A DNA stretch of 64,000 nucleotides from NCBI RefSeq assembly GCF_000687835.1, contig NZ_JHYB01000006.1:1-64000 (forward strand), written 5' to 3'. Position numbers and translations under genes: made by a program. Shown piece by piece: positions 9,152 through 17,627 of this stretch; the stretch's first letter is position 1; each line of letters begins with the position of its first letter. The notes under the pieces are model-generated. The model saw only the letters and a program-made list of their open reading frames with translations, was not told where the DNA came from and ran no database searches. The stretch comes from Haploplasma modicum ATCC 29102. GTDB lineage: Bacteria; Bacillota_I; Bacilli_A; Acholeplasmatales; Acholeplasmataceae.

Positions 9152-9212
9152 CATAGTTTCCTATGATAAGTTTTTTACTTAAATATTATATCATAGATAA
9201 AATCATAATCAA
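9152..9212 (-). promoter_or_regulatory. rpmE promoter and leader hairpin
   Basis: -35 TTGATT (9207-9212), 16-base spacer and -10 TATAAT (9185-9190) preceded by TGA (extended -10). The leader carries a small hairpin CATAG-GAAA... (9152-9165, CATAGGAAACTATG on the minus strand) just before the ribosome-binding site GGAAGGAG. It may be an L31 autoregulatory leader; L31-binding hairpins are known upstream of rpmE in several phyla, but the match was not tested. Confidence 0.55.
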
Positions 9213-9217
9213 GTATT

Positions 9218-9727
9218 TTATTCTTCTTTGTTTTTATCTTGATAATGTATTAAAAATTTCTCTGCGATTAAACCAATTACTATTCCTGTTATAACTCCCA
9301 GTGGAATCATAATATATAAATACATTGCAATCTCAGATGTTCCTAAAACAAATATACCGATAATTATTTGACCAATTTGATGTGAGATAGATCCAATTAA
9401 ACTTACAAGGATTGTCCCAAATTTAAGTTTCTTAAGTAGGCTCATTACAGTCGTTGATAAAACTGATCCTGCAAATCCCATCCAAAAGGTTGGTCCAATA
9501 ACTCCTGATAATATCGCAACTAGAAAAACTCTTGTAAGACTAACTATATATGCTTCCTTGTATGAAAACATATATAAAACTACTAATACTACTAGATTTG
9601 CAAGTCCAAGCTTTGCACCTGGAACAACCACTAACTCTAACCTTGATTCAATAAGTCCTAACACAATTGCAAGGGCAGTTAGATTGGCAAGCATAATCAT
9701 TTTTTTTGTTTTTTTAGATGATGTCAT
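9218..9727 (-). CDS. Gx transporter family membrane protein (HepS1/EetB-like)
   Basis: Integral membrane protein of about 169 residues with five or six helices. LGLIESRLELVVVPGAKLGLANLV near the N-terminus is the signature of the Gx transporter family, often named heptaprenyl diphosphate synthase component I. Members (EetB in Listeria-type loci) sit in flavin-based extracellular electron transfer clusters next to a NusG domain II protein, exactly as here; their transported substrate is not established. The ATG at 9727 gives a 14-base overlap with the upstream gene; an upstream frame to 9757 is open but would lie deeper in that gene. Last gene of the Rnf cluster; no terminator is seen before the rpmE promoter. 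Confidence 0.78.
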   Translation of the reverse strand: MTSSKKTKKMIMLANLTALAIVLGLIESRLELVVVPGAKLGLANLVVLVVLYMFSYKEAYIVSLTRVFLVAILSGVIGPTFWMGFAGSVLSTTVMSLLKKLKFGTILVSLIGSISHQIGQIIIGIFVLGTSEIAMYLYIMIPLGVITGIVIGLIAEKFLIHYQDKNKEE

Positions 9728-10163
9728 CGTAATTTGTTCCTGAAGAGATAAAGACAATTATTACATTATTAGGAATACATGATATTGGTTTACCATTTGA
9801 TACTCCTTGTTTTAGACATGTGTTGTTTGGACTTTCTTCTTCAATAACTTGCATTGTTCTATCTTCTAAATTATATTTAATTACTATTTCTTGTCTAATT
9901 CCATCTATTTTATAATCACCTAAAATAGTTATTGTATTATTAGTACTATCATGTTTAGGATATCCTACAGAATTATTTTCTTGATCCATTAGATTTACTT
10001 TCTTATTTTCAAAATCTACATCAGCAACTATAGTATCACGATACTTAATAATTGAATTAGTAAATGTAGTTTTTTTGTAGGCATTTGAAATCATGAAATA
10101 CCCTATTATAGTGATCAATACAATAACAATTATTATTATTAAATCTCGATATTTAGTTTTCAT
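9714..10163 (-). CDS. NusG domain II-containing membrane-anchored protein (EetA-like)
   Basis: 149 residues: an N-terminal membrane anchor (about residues 8-27) followed by an outward-facing NusG domain II fold. The family signature is visible near the C-terminus as SPNNTCLKQG ... ISCIPNNVIIVF, including its two cysteines. Proteins of this family are found beside Gx transporters, ApbE and Rnf genes, and one is named EetA in extracellular electron transfer loci. No enzymatic role is known. It is unrelated in function to the transcription factor NusG. It lies 13 bases downstream of apbE and overlaps the Gx transporter gene, so the three are surely co-transcribed. Confidence 0.75.
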   Translation of the reverse strand: MKTKYRDLIIIIVIVLITIIGYFMISNAYKKTTFTNSIIKYRDTIVADVDFENKKVNLMDQENNSVGYPKHDSTNNTITILGDYKIDGIRQEIVIKYNLEDRTMQVIEEESPNNTCLKQGVSNGKPISCIPNNVIIVFISSGTNYDDII

Positions 10164-10176
10164 GACTTCATCACCT

Positions 10177-11400
10177 CTATTCTTCGCTATCTTCTTTATT
10201 TGATAGTTTAGATTTATTATTTTTTGAAATATAGTATATTCCTACACCAAATACAATTATAACACCACTAATAATTAACCAATCAAAGATTGATGCTTTA
10301 ATGATGTTAGTTGAACCATCAGAATTTACAAACTCATTTTCTTTTAAATTATTGATTATTTTTTTATCTGATTTTATAATTATATACTCTGTTAATTTGT
10401 TTTGCTTGCCCCAAGCTTCTAATTTCTTTTTATCCATTGAAAATATTGCTGTACTTAGTGCATCACCAAGTGCTGCACTATCAGTTACAATAATTGCAAT
10501 TCTATTATCAATTTCAGGCATTCTTGTAATAGGAGATATTATATGATGGTATAATCTGCCAAAAAATTCTTTATTTTGTTCAGTATCACCACTAGTTGTA
10601 ACAGTCTTATTAGCAACATTAATATAGCCATAAATACCACCAAATGGATTAGAAACACCAACTTTAGTATACCCTTTATCATTATTTAAGTTATAACCAT
10701 ATTTTAGTGAACTTGCACTACCTTTAATTTTATAACTAACAAGTCCTTCTTCTTTAAAATAATTTTCAACTTCATCAAGTGCATAACCTTTGGCGATTCC
10801 ACCAAGATCGATTTTTACACCTTCTTTAATTAACACATAATATTTATTATTTTCTTTTGTAAGAACTATTCCATTATCAATAATTGGTATATTCTTAATT
10901 TCTTCAACAATTTTATTAAACTGCTCTTCGGTATAATTATTATTAGCAAGTGGATCTATTAGATCTTTCCACTTATCAATAATTTTACCAATTGAAATAT
11001 TAAAATATCCTTCAGTTAATACTTGTACTTCTAGTGAAAACTCTAAAATATCATATAAAACTTTATCAATTTCAATTTTTTTGTTAATGTTATTATTGAT
11101 ATAATAAACATTTTTAATTGGCTCACCTAAAACATCATAGCCTTCAAAATTATCTGTTAGTATACTAATATTTGTAATAATTTCTTCAGAACGTTTTAAT
11201 TGTTCTAAGTAGTTATTAGCTTTTGGATCATTAACGTCAATTTCAACCGAAAAATCTGTATCCATTGCTGAAATGTATTTTCTATGATATTCATTTGGTT
11301 TAACTTCACTGTTTGCCAAAACTTTATTGTTATTTAGTGTTTGTACTGTAAATAATCCAACGAAAATCATTAGACAAACACTAATTACTTTTTTTAACAC
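10177..11400 (-). CDS. apbE: FAD:protein FMN transferase ApbE, membrane-anchored at both ends
   Basis: Attaches FMN covalently to threonines of RnfG/RnfD-type proteins outside the membrane. The N-terminal signal/anchor (residues 4-22) is followed by the catalytic domain with DLGGIAKGYALDEV, TTSGDTEQ, HHIISP and TDSAALGDALSTAIFSM. The usual HIxDPxTG motif reads HIISPITRMP, so the Asp and the terminal Gly are altered. An added C-terminal membrane helix (about 373-395) and a short basic/acidic tail make it longer (407 residues) than ordinary ApbE. The start is GTG at 11400, right after the rnfA stop. Its position after five to six flavin-bearing Rnf genes names its substrates. Confidence 0.9.
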   Translation of the reverse strand: MLKKVISVCLMIFVGLFTVQTLNNNKVLANSEVKPNEYHRKYISAMDTDFSVEIDVNDPKANNYLEQLKRSEEIITNISILTDNFEGYDVLGEPIKNVYYINNNINKKIEIDKVLYDILEFSLEVQVLTEGYFNISIGKIIDKWKDLIDPLANNNYTEEQFNKIVEEIKNIPIIDNGIVLTKENNKYYVLIKEGVKIDLGGIAKGYALDEVENYFKEEGLVSYKIKGSASSLKYGYNLNNDKGYTKVGVSNPFGGIYGYINVANKTVTTSGDTEQNKEFFGRLYHHIISPITRMPEIDNRIAIIVTDSAALGDALSTAIFSMDKKKLEAWGKQNKLTEYIIIKSDKKIINNLKENEFVNSDGSTNIIKASIFDWLIISGVIIVFGVGIYYISKNNKSKLSNKEDSEE

Positions 11401-11964
11401 TTATAAAATACCTGCTAATCCCATGAAAATCATAGCAATTAGCCCTGTTGTTATAAGTAAAATTGGAAAACCTCTAAATGATTTAGGGATTCCTGGTAAA
11501 TCTAATTTTGGTTTTATAGTATAAAGTAATAACATCATTAACATAAACCCTATCATATAACCAACTACTTCAACAAGTGCGCCTACATATGTTTCTGATT
11601 GTAAGATTAATAATAAAATAGTAACTACTAAAGCATCTTCTAAAATAAATGTTTCAAGAATATTTGTTCTACCTTCTTCAAACTGAATTTTATCGACTAC
11701 TTTATTACTTAGAACAACAACATTTTGTAAAACTAATACAATTAAGATTGGAATTAAAAATGAGAATGTTGTTCCCACAAATAAATATTTATTAAGTGGG
11801 TATACAATAAGTGCTGATACAAAAGTAAAGATTGCTAATTTAGTACTATTGATCATTAATGATTTTAATTTAGTCTTTTTACTAATCGTTGGAAAACCTT
11901 CTAATTTATAAAACATAATATTTGAAATAAAGATTGCTGCAAATAATATTTCTAGATATTTCAT
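11401..11964 (-). CDS. rnfA: RnfA-like membrane subunit lacking all cysteines
   Basis: 187-residue integral membrane protein. The C-terminal half (PGIPKSFRGFPILLITTGLI followed by AMIFMGLAGIL) matches RnfA/NqrE very well, and the N-terminus begins KYLEILFAAIFISNIMFYK as expected. In known complexes RnfA and RnfE each contribute cysteines from two half-helices (LGLCP and TTNCAV regions) to a shared intramembrane [2Fe-2S]. Here the first region reads KLEGFPTISKK and the second ILEDALVVTILL, and there is no cysteine in the whole protein. It overlaps rnfE by four bases (ATGA). Identity is secure from sequence and context, but the electron-transfer role is in doubt. Confidence 0.85.
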   Translation of the reverse strand: MKYLEILFAAIFISNIMFYKLEGFPTISKKTKLKSLMINSTKLAIFTFVSALIVYPLNKYLFVGTTFSFLIPILIVLVLQNVVVLSNKVVDKIQFEEGRTNILETFILEDALVVTILLLILQSETYVGALVEVVGYMIGFMLMMLLLYTIKPKLDLPGIPKSFRGFPILLITTGLIAMIFMGLAGIL

Positions 11965-12593
11965 ATTCTTGCTCCTCTCTTATTGAAAATTGCTACAATA
12001 AATCCTAATAATATTATAGCACCTAAAGGATTTGAGAATACTGTCATTGCATAATCCTTAAATAGGTTAAGCTGGAATTTAATGTTAGTATAGTTACCGA
12101 AAGTGATCATTCCTGTACTTAATAATTCTCTAAAGAACCCAATTACAATCATAATTACCATTAATCCTAAAAATGACTGTAATGAATTTAACACACTATA
12201 TCCAATATTACGTTTTTCATTGTCTGCAATTAACATATATGGTAATGCACTAATAGATAGAATAATTATATAAAGATTATAATCTTTACTAAAATTTATG
12301 AAAAATGCATTAGACAGTAAACTAACTAAAACTGCAGTACTGATAAAGATAAATGGTACTACAATTGGAATTAATTCTTCTCTTACAGTTTTATAGATTA
12401 ATTTACCCAAAAATGTTACTAAAATTAAATAAATAAATGAAAACAATAAATAAACCAATGTTGATTCAAGTGTTTTAGTAACAAAGATTGCTGGAAGTAG
12501 AGAATAAATAAGTAATGATACAGATTTTTTGTTTACTTCATGTGGATGAAAAATGTTTAATAAATTTTGATCTTTTACGCTCATTGGTGTCAT
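11961..12593 (-). CDS. rnfE: RnfE-like membrane subunit lacking all cysteines
   Basis: 210-residue membrane protein. GFFRELLSTGMITFG corresponds to the GSLREIIGNGTLF region of RnfE, and NPLGAIILLGFIVAIFNKRG to its C-terminus. The conserved LGLCP and VTNCIVVGRAE elements that bind the [2Fe-2S] in the family are replaced by IYSLLPAIFVT and SALPYMLIADNEKRN, and no cysteine occurs anywhere. GGAGG precedes the ATG by eight bases. It sits between the multi-flavin RnfG-like gene and rnfA. RnfE/NqrD and RnfA/NqrE are paralogues; the order and C-terminus support the RnfE assignment. Confidence 0.83.
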   Translation of the reverse strand: MTPMSVKDQNLLNIFHPHEVNKKSVSLLIYSLLPAIFVTKTLESTLVYLLFSFIYLILVTFLGKLIYKTVREELIPIVVPFIFISTAVLVSLLSNAFFINFSKDYNLYIIILSISALPYMLIADNEKRNIGYSVLNSLQSFLGLMVIMIVIGFFRELLSTGMITFGNYTNIKFQLNLFKDYAMTVFSNPLGAIILLGFIVAIFNKRGARI

Positions 12594-12594
12594 C

Positions 12595-14331
12595 TTATTT
12601 ACCTCCTAATAGATTTGCAAGTTCTGTTAATAATTTAACAATTGCGTTTTTTGAATTTGTAGCACCCGTAATATCTGAATTATATTCTAAAATATTATCA
12701 ACCACTACTTTGTTTTTAACTAGGCTATCTAAAAACTCAATAGATTTACCCTTGAAACTTCCTTCTGTATGATTGTATTCATAGATAACATAACCAATTA
12801 TTTCACGGTTATTATTTAGCATGAATTCAAAGTCAATTACTCCAGTATTTTGACCAAGGTAGATTGCTTTTATTGCTGCTCTTGATGTTGTACCTACTAC
12901 TTCACCGTTAATTAATACATTTTGATTTCTTGATACATATTCATTTTTTAGTGCTGTTTCTTCTAAAGTTACTTCAGCACCATAAATTACTTCATAAATA
13001 TCTTTTTCATTTAAAACAACAAAATCATTCAAGTTTTTAAACATTAACTTAATTGCACTTTGAGTATTTGTTGCACCTGTATTATCAGTTGAGTAAAGTG
13101 ATGCTTCTTCTATGCTTAACTTTTGTTCAACAATTTCATCTAAGAATTTTAAAGAAATTTCATAAAGATTTGTTTGTCCAAGTGCTAAAGTGTGTTTATA
13201 TTCAACTTCTTCATAACCGATTATTTTATTATCTAAGTCTAAAATAATATTGAATGTAATATGGCCACTTCTTCCATTAAAATATTCAGCTTCTTGACTT
13301 ACTAAATAAGAATAACCAACATGATTATTATCAATATGTAATTCATTAAAAGCAAGAACTTCATCAGTTTGAATAATTGGCATTCTTTCAAAACCAACAT
13401 TTTTAGATTTAAAGATTACTTCATAAATACTTACATAGTTATTACTAATAAATTGATTTAAGTCTTCAAACATTGCTCTAATTGCAGCTTGTGAACCTGT
13501 TGCTCCAGTAATATCTGTTTCATGGTCTTTTACTTTATTAATATTTAAACCAAGTTTTGTTATTTCATCTAAAAACTTAATTGATGCTTCCATATACTGT
13601 CCTTGTCCATGACCGTATTCAATTACTTCATAGCCTAAGATTTCATTTTCTAAGTTTAAGACAACATTTAATTTAATTGCTCTTCCTGTATCATCAACTG
13701 AGTTAATAACAAATGATCTTGCGACTTTATTACCTTTTACAAAAACATTCTTTTGTTCTAAAACGGTTTCTGTTTTTTTAAACTTATAATTAGCAACTGA
13801 GAAATTTTTACCAAATAGTATTTCATAAATTGATTTTTCTTCAATAAATCCACCAGCAATACCAACATCTTTTAATAACTCGTCAATTGTTCCAAGTGTT
13901 ATTGAAACAGTTGGTTTAGCAATATCACTATTTCCTGGATTTTTAATTTCAGATCCCTTAAGCGCATTAACATAATTATTTACTTCACTAGGATGATTCT
14001 TTCCTGGAAATTGTTGGTCAATATTTGAAGCAATTCCAATAATTTTTCCTTCTTTATTTAAAACTACATCTAATTTAATGTTACCGTATGTATTATCTTT
14101 TTCTGCTTTATATAACAATCCAATCTCTTTTTTTCCATTTAAAACTTTACTTACTTCAGTAATTGTTTTTGGGAGATTTTTTATTTCAACAGTTTCAAAT
14201 TTAACTTTTTGTCCAAGTGATTTTTCTATTTTTGAAGTTGGGATAATGAAAAGGTAAGATAATAACACTAAACTTGATACTAATAATAAAATAAGTGTAT
14301 TAACTAGTAAAAATAAATTTTCTTTTTTCAT
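12595..14331 (-). CDS. Multi-FMN RnfG-like protein with three flavinylation sites
   Basis: 578 residues, far longer than ordinary RnfG (about 200). An N-terminal membrane anchor is followed by four repeated FMN_bind-like units. The last three each end with a flavinylation motif of the form DxTGAT: DITGATGS (Thr about 278), DNTGATNT (Thr about 421) and DITGATNS (Thr about 558). The first unit ends with AKPTVSITLG and lacks the motif. Each active unit also carries a preceding EY(G/K/N)H segment and an FLDE/FLDS helix. The start at 14331 has AGGTGGTGAG upstream; an open GTG at 14343 overlaps rnfG. It probably arose by duplication of the neighbouring rnfG. Multi-flavin proteins of this kind act as electron wires outside the membrane in extracellular electron transfer systems. 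Confidence 0.88.
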   Translation of the reverse strand: MKKENLFLLVNTLILLLVSSLVLLSYLFIIPTSKIEKSLGQKVKFETVEIKNLPKTITEVSKVLNGKKEIGLLYKAEKDNTYGNIKLDVVLNKEGKIIGIASNIDQQFPGKNHPSEVNNYVNALKGSEIKNPGNSDIAKPTVSITLGTIDELLKDVGIAGGFIEEKSIYEILFGKNFSVANYKFKKTETVLEQKNVFVKGNKVARSFVINSVDDTGRAIKLNVVLNLENEILGYEVIEYGHGQGQYMEASIKFLDEITKLGLNINKVKDHETDITGATGSQAAIRAMFEDLNQFISNNYVSIYEVIFKSKNVGFERMPIIQTDEVLAFNELHIDNNHVGYSYLVSQEAEYFNGRSGHITFNIILDLDNKIIGYEEVEYKHTLALGQTNLYEISLKFLDEIVEQKLSIEEASLYSTDNTGATNTQSAIKLMFKNLNDFVVLNEKDIYEVIYGAEVTLEETALKNEYVSRNQNVLINGEVVGTTSRAAIKAIYLGQNTGVIDFEFMLNNNREIIGYVIYEYNHTEGSFKGKSIEFLDSLVKNKVVVDNILEYNSDITGATNSKNAIVKLLTELANLLGGK

Positions 14332-14332
14332 C

Positions 14333-15259
14333 TTACTCACCACCTAATAAAAACTTTGAAAGTTCAACTAACATTTCTTTAACTAACGTTCTACTATTTG
14401 TAGCACCTGTAACATCAGATACAAATGTTTCAACTTCACCAATTTTTACTTTAGCATCTGCTAGTTCATCAAGATAAGCAAATACTTTTTTCTTAAATCC
14501 GCCGCCTGTATGTTTATATTCTAATTCTTCAGCACCTAAAATTGTATAATCAGGGCTTAAAATAATATTTAAGTCAATTGATGCTTTTTCTTGTTCATTA
14601 TAAATACCTAATCCTGTTATATGGTAAACGTGAGCTAAAACTTCACCATTAACTAAAATTGTTTTATAACCTTTAATATTTTCCAAGTCTGGTTTTGTTT
14701 GTGCTTCTTCTGTATAATCTTTACCAAATAATTCTTCATAGATTGTTAATTTTTCTTCAACAATACCATGTGATTTACTAATTTCTTCTAAGATAGCATT
14801 TGCTGTATCTAATGAGAAACTAACTGTTGGTGCTGTAATTTCAGTTGTTGGTTGATTAATTTTTGAACCCTTATAACCTTCAACATATGTTTTAGTTAAA
14901 CTTGCACCAATTGATTGGTTTACATTAGCACTTATTCCAAGAATTGTTCCATCTTCTAATACTGCAACAATCATTTGAATATCACCATAACCGTTAGCAA
15001 GTGTTGCGTCATATAATGAAACTGTTTTGTTATCACTATTTTTAGCTTGTAATTTTTCTGTAATAATTCCCTTTTCAAACTCTGTTTCTTCTAAATCTTT
15101 TAGTTCACTGACTAAACCACTATATTTTTTTAGTCGTTCTTTTGAAATGTTGTTATTTTTAACTGGTGTCAATAAGAAGCTTGCGCCAATTAAAACACCT
15201 AAAGTAACGAAAAGATAAATTAAAATGACTAAGTATTTATTTACTGTATCTTTTTTCAT
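14333..15259 (-). CDS. rnfG: RnfG electron transport subunit with one FMN site
   Basis: 308 residues: one N-terminal membrane helix (about 9-30) and two FMN_bind-like units facing outward. The second unit ends with SDVTGATNS, with Thr287 the predicted FMN attachment site made by ApbE. The first unit ends with TAPTVSFSLD and lacks it, in the same way as the first unit of the next gene. Normal RnfG has a single unit, so the protein is extended. One base separates it from rnfD and from the multi-FMN gene, showing one operon. Confidence 0.9.
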   Translation of the reverse strand: MKKDTVNKYLVILIYLFVTLGVLIGASFLLTPVKNNNISKERLKKYSGLVSELKDLEETEFEKGIITEKLQAKNSDNKTVSLYDATLANGYGDIQMIVAVLEDGTILGISANVNQSIGASLTKTYVEGYKGSKINQPTTEITAPTVSFSLDTANAILEEISKSHGIVEEKLTIYEELFGKDYTEEAQTKPDLENIKGYKTILVNGEVLAHVYHITGLGIYNEQEKASIDLNIILSPDYTILGAEELEYKHTGGGFKKKVFAYLDELADAKVKIGEVETFVSDVTGATNSRTLVKEMLVELSKFLLGGE

Positions 15260-15260
15260 T

Positions 15261-16304
15261 TTAAAAACCCCCTACTCCAGCAAACACAATTAATGCGATT
15301 ACTAAAATAACTGATGCATAACCAATAATGAATTTCTTTGTATATAAACTGTTTGTCCATTTTTTGTAATCAATTAAAGCAACAAATGTATTTGCAACTA
15401 ATAATGCAAAAACCATACCTTCTGGAAGTGACCCAAATAATCTAATTATTGCTACTAGTGCACCAATTATTAAACTAAAAATTAATCTACCTGGACCAGT
15501 ATATGGTGATGTAACTGGATCAGTTGCCATAAATACTATCCCAAATAAGAAACCACCTGATAAAATGTGGAATAATACATATTTAATTACTGAATTAAAA
15601 TCTAATCCAATTCCAATTCCAGCTACTAACATAAATAAACTAAATGTTAGAAGACTAGTTACAATAACACGGTAATCAGCAGATCTTCTAGCTATTAAGT
15701 AAATAGCACCAATAATTATTGCAAGTTTGTTAATTTCACCCATTGAACCTGGAACTAAACCAAATAGTAAATCGGTAATTGAATAATAGTTTAGGACATC
15801 TGGAAATGAACTACCTAGTGCTGTTGCTCCTGCAATAGCATCTATTCCTTCATAGGAGAAGAAACTTGCAAAGCTTAATGCTACAAAAACTCTACCTAAA
15901 CCAGCTGGGTTAAAAATATTTCTACCTAAACCACCAAAAATCATTTTACCAATTAAAATTGCAAAGCTTATTCCCACTACAACAACTACTAAGCTAATTG
16001 TGCTTGGTAATGTTAAGACAAAAATAAGTGCAGTAATTATTGGTGGAACAATATTATTTACTGTATATTTATATTTAAAACGTTCTTTCCATGTTTCAGT
16101 TTCATCTTTCATTAATCCAAATGCTAATGCTTCAAGTAATACTGCAACTACACTCGCAACTACTGCTCTTAAAGCAAAATCAAATTTATATTGAAATAAA
16201 GCAAATGCCATAACTGGTAGTAATGCAATTAAAACGTCAACCATCATTCTTTTTGTACTTGTGTCTTTTCTAACATAAGGACTTTTTTTAGCTATTGCTT
16301 GCAT
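15261..16304 (-). CDS. rnfD: RnfD electron transport membrane subunit
   Basis: 347 residues with about nine membrane helices. The N-terminus SPYVRKDTSTKRMMVDVLIA is typical of RnfD/NqrB. The FMN-threonine motif is present as DAIAGATALG (Thr161), and KMIFGGLGRNIFNPAGLGRV and ATDPVTSPYTGPGR are well conserved. In known complexes it carries covalent FMN and interacts with RnfG and RnfA/E. It follows rnfC by one base. Nothing in it is degraded, in contrast to RnfA and RnfE. Confidence 0.95.
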   Translation of the reverse strand: MQAIAKKSPYVRKDTSTKRMMVDVLIALLPVMAFALFQYKFDFALRAVVASVVAVLLEALAFGLMKDETETWKERFKYKYTVNNIVPPIITALIFVLTLPSTISLVVVVVGISFAILIGKMIFGGLGRNIFNPAGLGRVFVALSFASFFSYEGIDAIAGATALGSSFPDVLNYYSITDLLFGLVPGSMGEINKLAIIIGAIYLIARRSADYRVIVTSLLTFSLFMLVAGIGIGLDFNSVIKYVLFHILSGGFLFGIVFMATDPVTSPYTGPGRLIFSLIIGALVAIIRLFGSLPEGMVFALLVANTFVALIDYKKWTNSLYTKKFIIGYASVILVIALIVFAGVGGF

Positions 16305-16305
16305 T

Positions 16306-17613
16306 TTAATTTCCTACCTCTCTTAAAAATTGTTTTGATTTTCTCATATATTCTGTTAAATGAATCTTTGAAGGACATACAAATGAACATAGCCCACATT
16401 CGATACATTTATTAACATTAAGCATTTCAAGACCATTAGCATCACCATTTTTTAGTGCATTCATAATTTGTACTGGTTGAATCTTAACCGGACATGAATA
16501 AACACAAGCAGCACAGTGGATACATGGCTCTTCAAAGTACTCTTCGTTATTTAATACAATCATTGATGTTGTTGTTTGAGTAATAATAACATCATCACTT
16601 ACAGTATTACCACCCATCATTGGTCCACCAAGAATTAAAACTTTTGGTATTTCAACATCCAAGTAACCACCTGCAAGTTCAACTAAATCACTGATCTTTG
16701 TTCCAACTCTTGCTCTAAAGTTAACATTTTTTATTCCATTACCACTTAAAGTAAAGAATCTTTCAAGTAATGGCATTCTAAATTTAATTGCTTTAAAGAT
16801 TGTTGCAAGAGTTGATACGTTTAAGATTAACACACCATGATTTGCTGTTAGTTGCCCTTGTGGTATTTTAACCCCAATTGCATTTTTAACTGTTTCTAAT
16901 TCCCATCCTGATGGATAGTGATTACCTACACCAACTACTTCAATGTTGTAGTCTGGGTATTCTTTTAAAGCAAATTCCATAACTTCTTTAATTTCTTTAT
17001 ACTTTTTCTTAATTGCAATTACACCACGTTTAGCACCCATAGCATTCATTGAATATATAAGTCCTTTAATTACCCAGTGTGGTTCATTCATCATAAGTTC
17101 AAAGTCACTAACTAAATATGGTTCACACTCAACACCGTTTGCAACAATTGTATCAATTTGTTTGTCAGTGCTAAATTTGATATATGTTGGAAAGGCACTA
17201 CCACCTAAACCTACTAATCCCATATCTTTTACAATTTCAATAAAATCTTTTTTTGTTAAGTTGTTAACTTCTTCATCTGATCTTTCATAAACGGATTCAT
17301 GCATTTCATACTTGTAATCATTTTTAACGATTACATAGTTAACTAATCTTCCTGCTTCATCATGTCTTTTTTCATGAGCAATAATTTTACCACTAACTGT
17401 CGCATGAATTGGTTGTTCAAAAAAAGCAGCCTTTCTAGTTCCAATAACTTCACCAACTTTTACTTCTTGACCATCAATCACACAAGTTTCACCTTGGGGA
17501 CATCTAGCTGTAGTAACTGGGTAGTATAGGTACTTTGCTTCCTTATGATAAATAATTGGTAGTTTTTTTAATTCTTTTTTACCATCAGGAATAATTTTTG
17601 TTTTCATTATCAT
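16306..17613 (-). CDS. rnfC: RnfC electron transport subunit (NADH/FMN, two [4Fe-4S])
   Basis: 435-residue peripheral cytoplasmic subunit that exchanges electrons with NAD(H) in known Rnf complexes. The nucleotide/FMN region carries GLGGSAFPTYIKF and ANGVECEPYL, a SLBB domain follows, and two [4Fe-4S] motifs close the protein: CIHCAACVYSCP (from residue 364) and CIECGLCSFVCP (from 403). There is no fused RnfB-like extension. GGAGGAAG precedes the ATG. It is 14 bases downstream of glyA and is the first gene of the cluster proper. Confidence 0.95.
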   Translation of the reverse strand: MIMKTKIIPDGKKELKKLPIIYHKEAKYLYYPVTTARCPQGETCVIDGQEVKVGEVIGTRKAAFFEQPIHATVSGKIIAHEKRHDEAGRLVNYVIVKNDYKYEMHESVYERSDEEVNNLTKKDFIEIVKDMGLVGLGGSAFPTYIKFSTDKQIDTIVANGVECEPYLVSDFELMMNEPHWVIKGLIYSMNAMGAKRGVIAIKKKYKEIKEVMEFALKEYPDYNIEVVGVGNHYPSGWELETVKNAIGVKIPQGQLTANHGVLILNVSTLATIFKAIKFRMPLLERFFTLSGNGIKNVNFRARVGTKISDLVELAGGYLDVEIPKVLILGGPMMGGNTVSDDVIITQTTTSMIVLNNEEYFEEPCIHCAACVYSCPVKIQPVQIMNALKNGDANGLEMLNVNKCIECGLCSFVCPSKIHLTEYMRKSKQFLREVGN

Positions 17614-17627
17614 TTTAAATCTTCCTC

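Noticed and set aside
11401-12593. Possibility that the cysteine-less proteins are not RnfA/RnfE, or are frameshifted
   Set aside because: Both are full length with family-specific C-termini in the canonical rnfC-D-G-E-A order, with tight overlaps.
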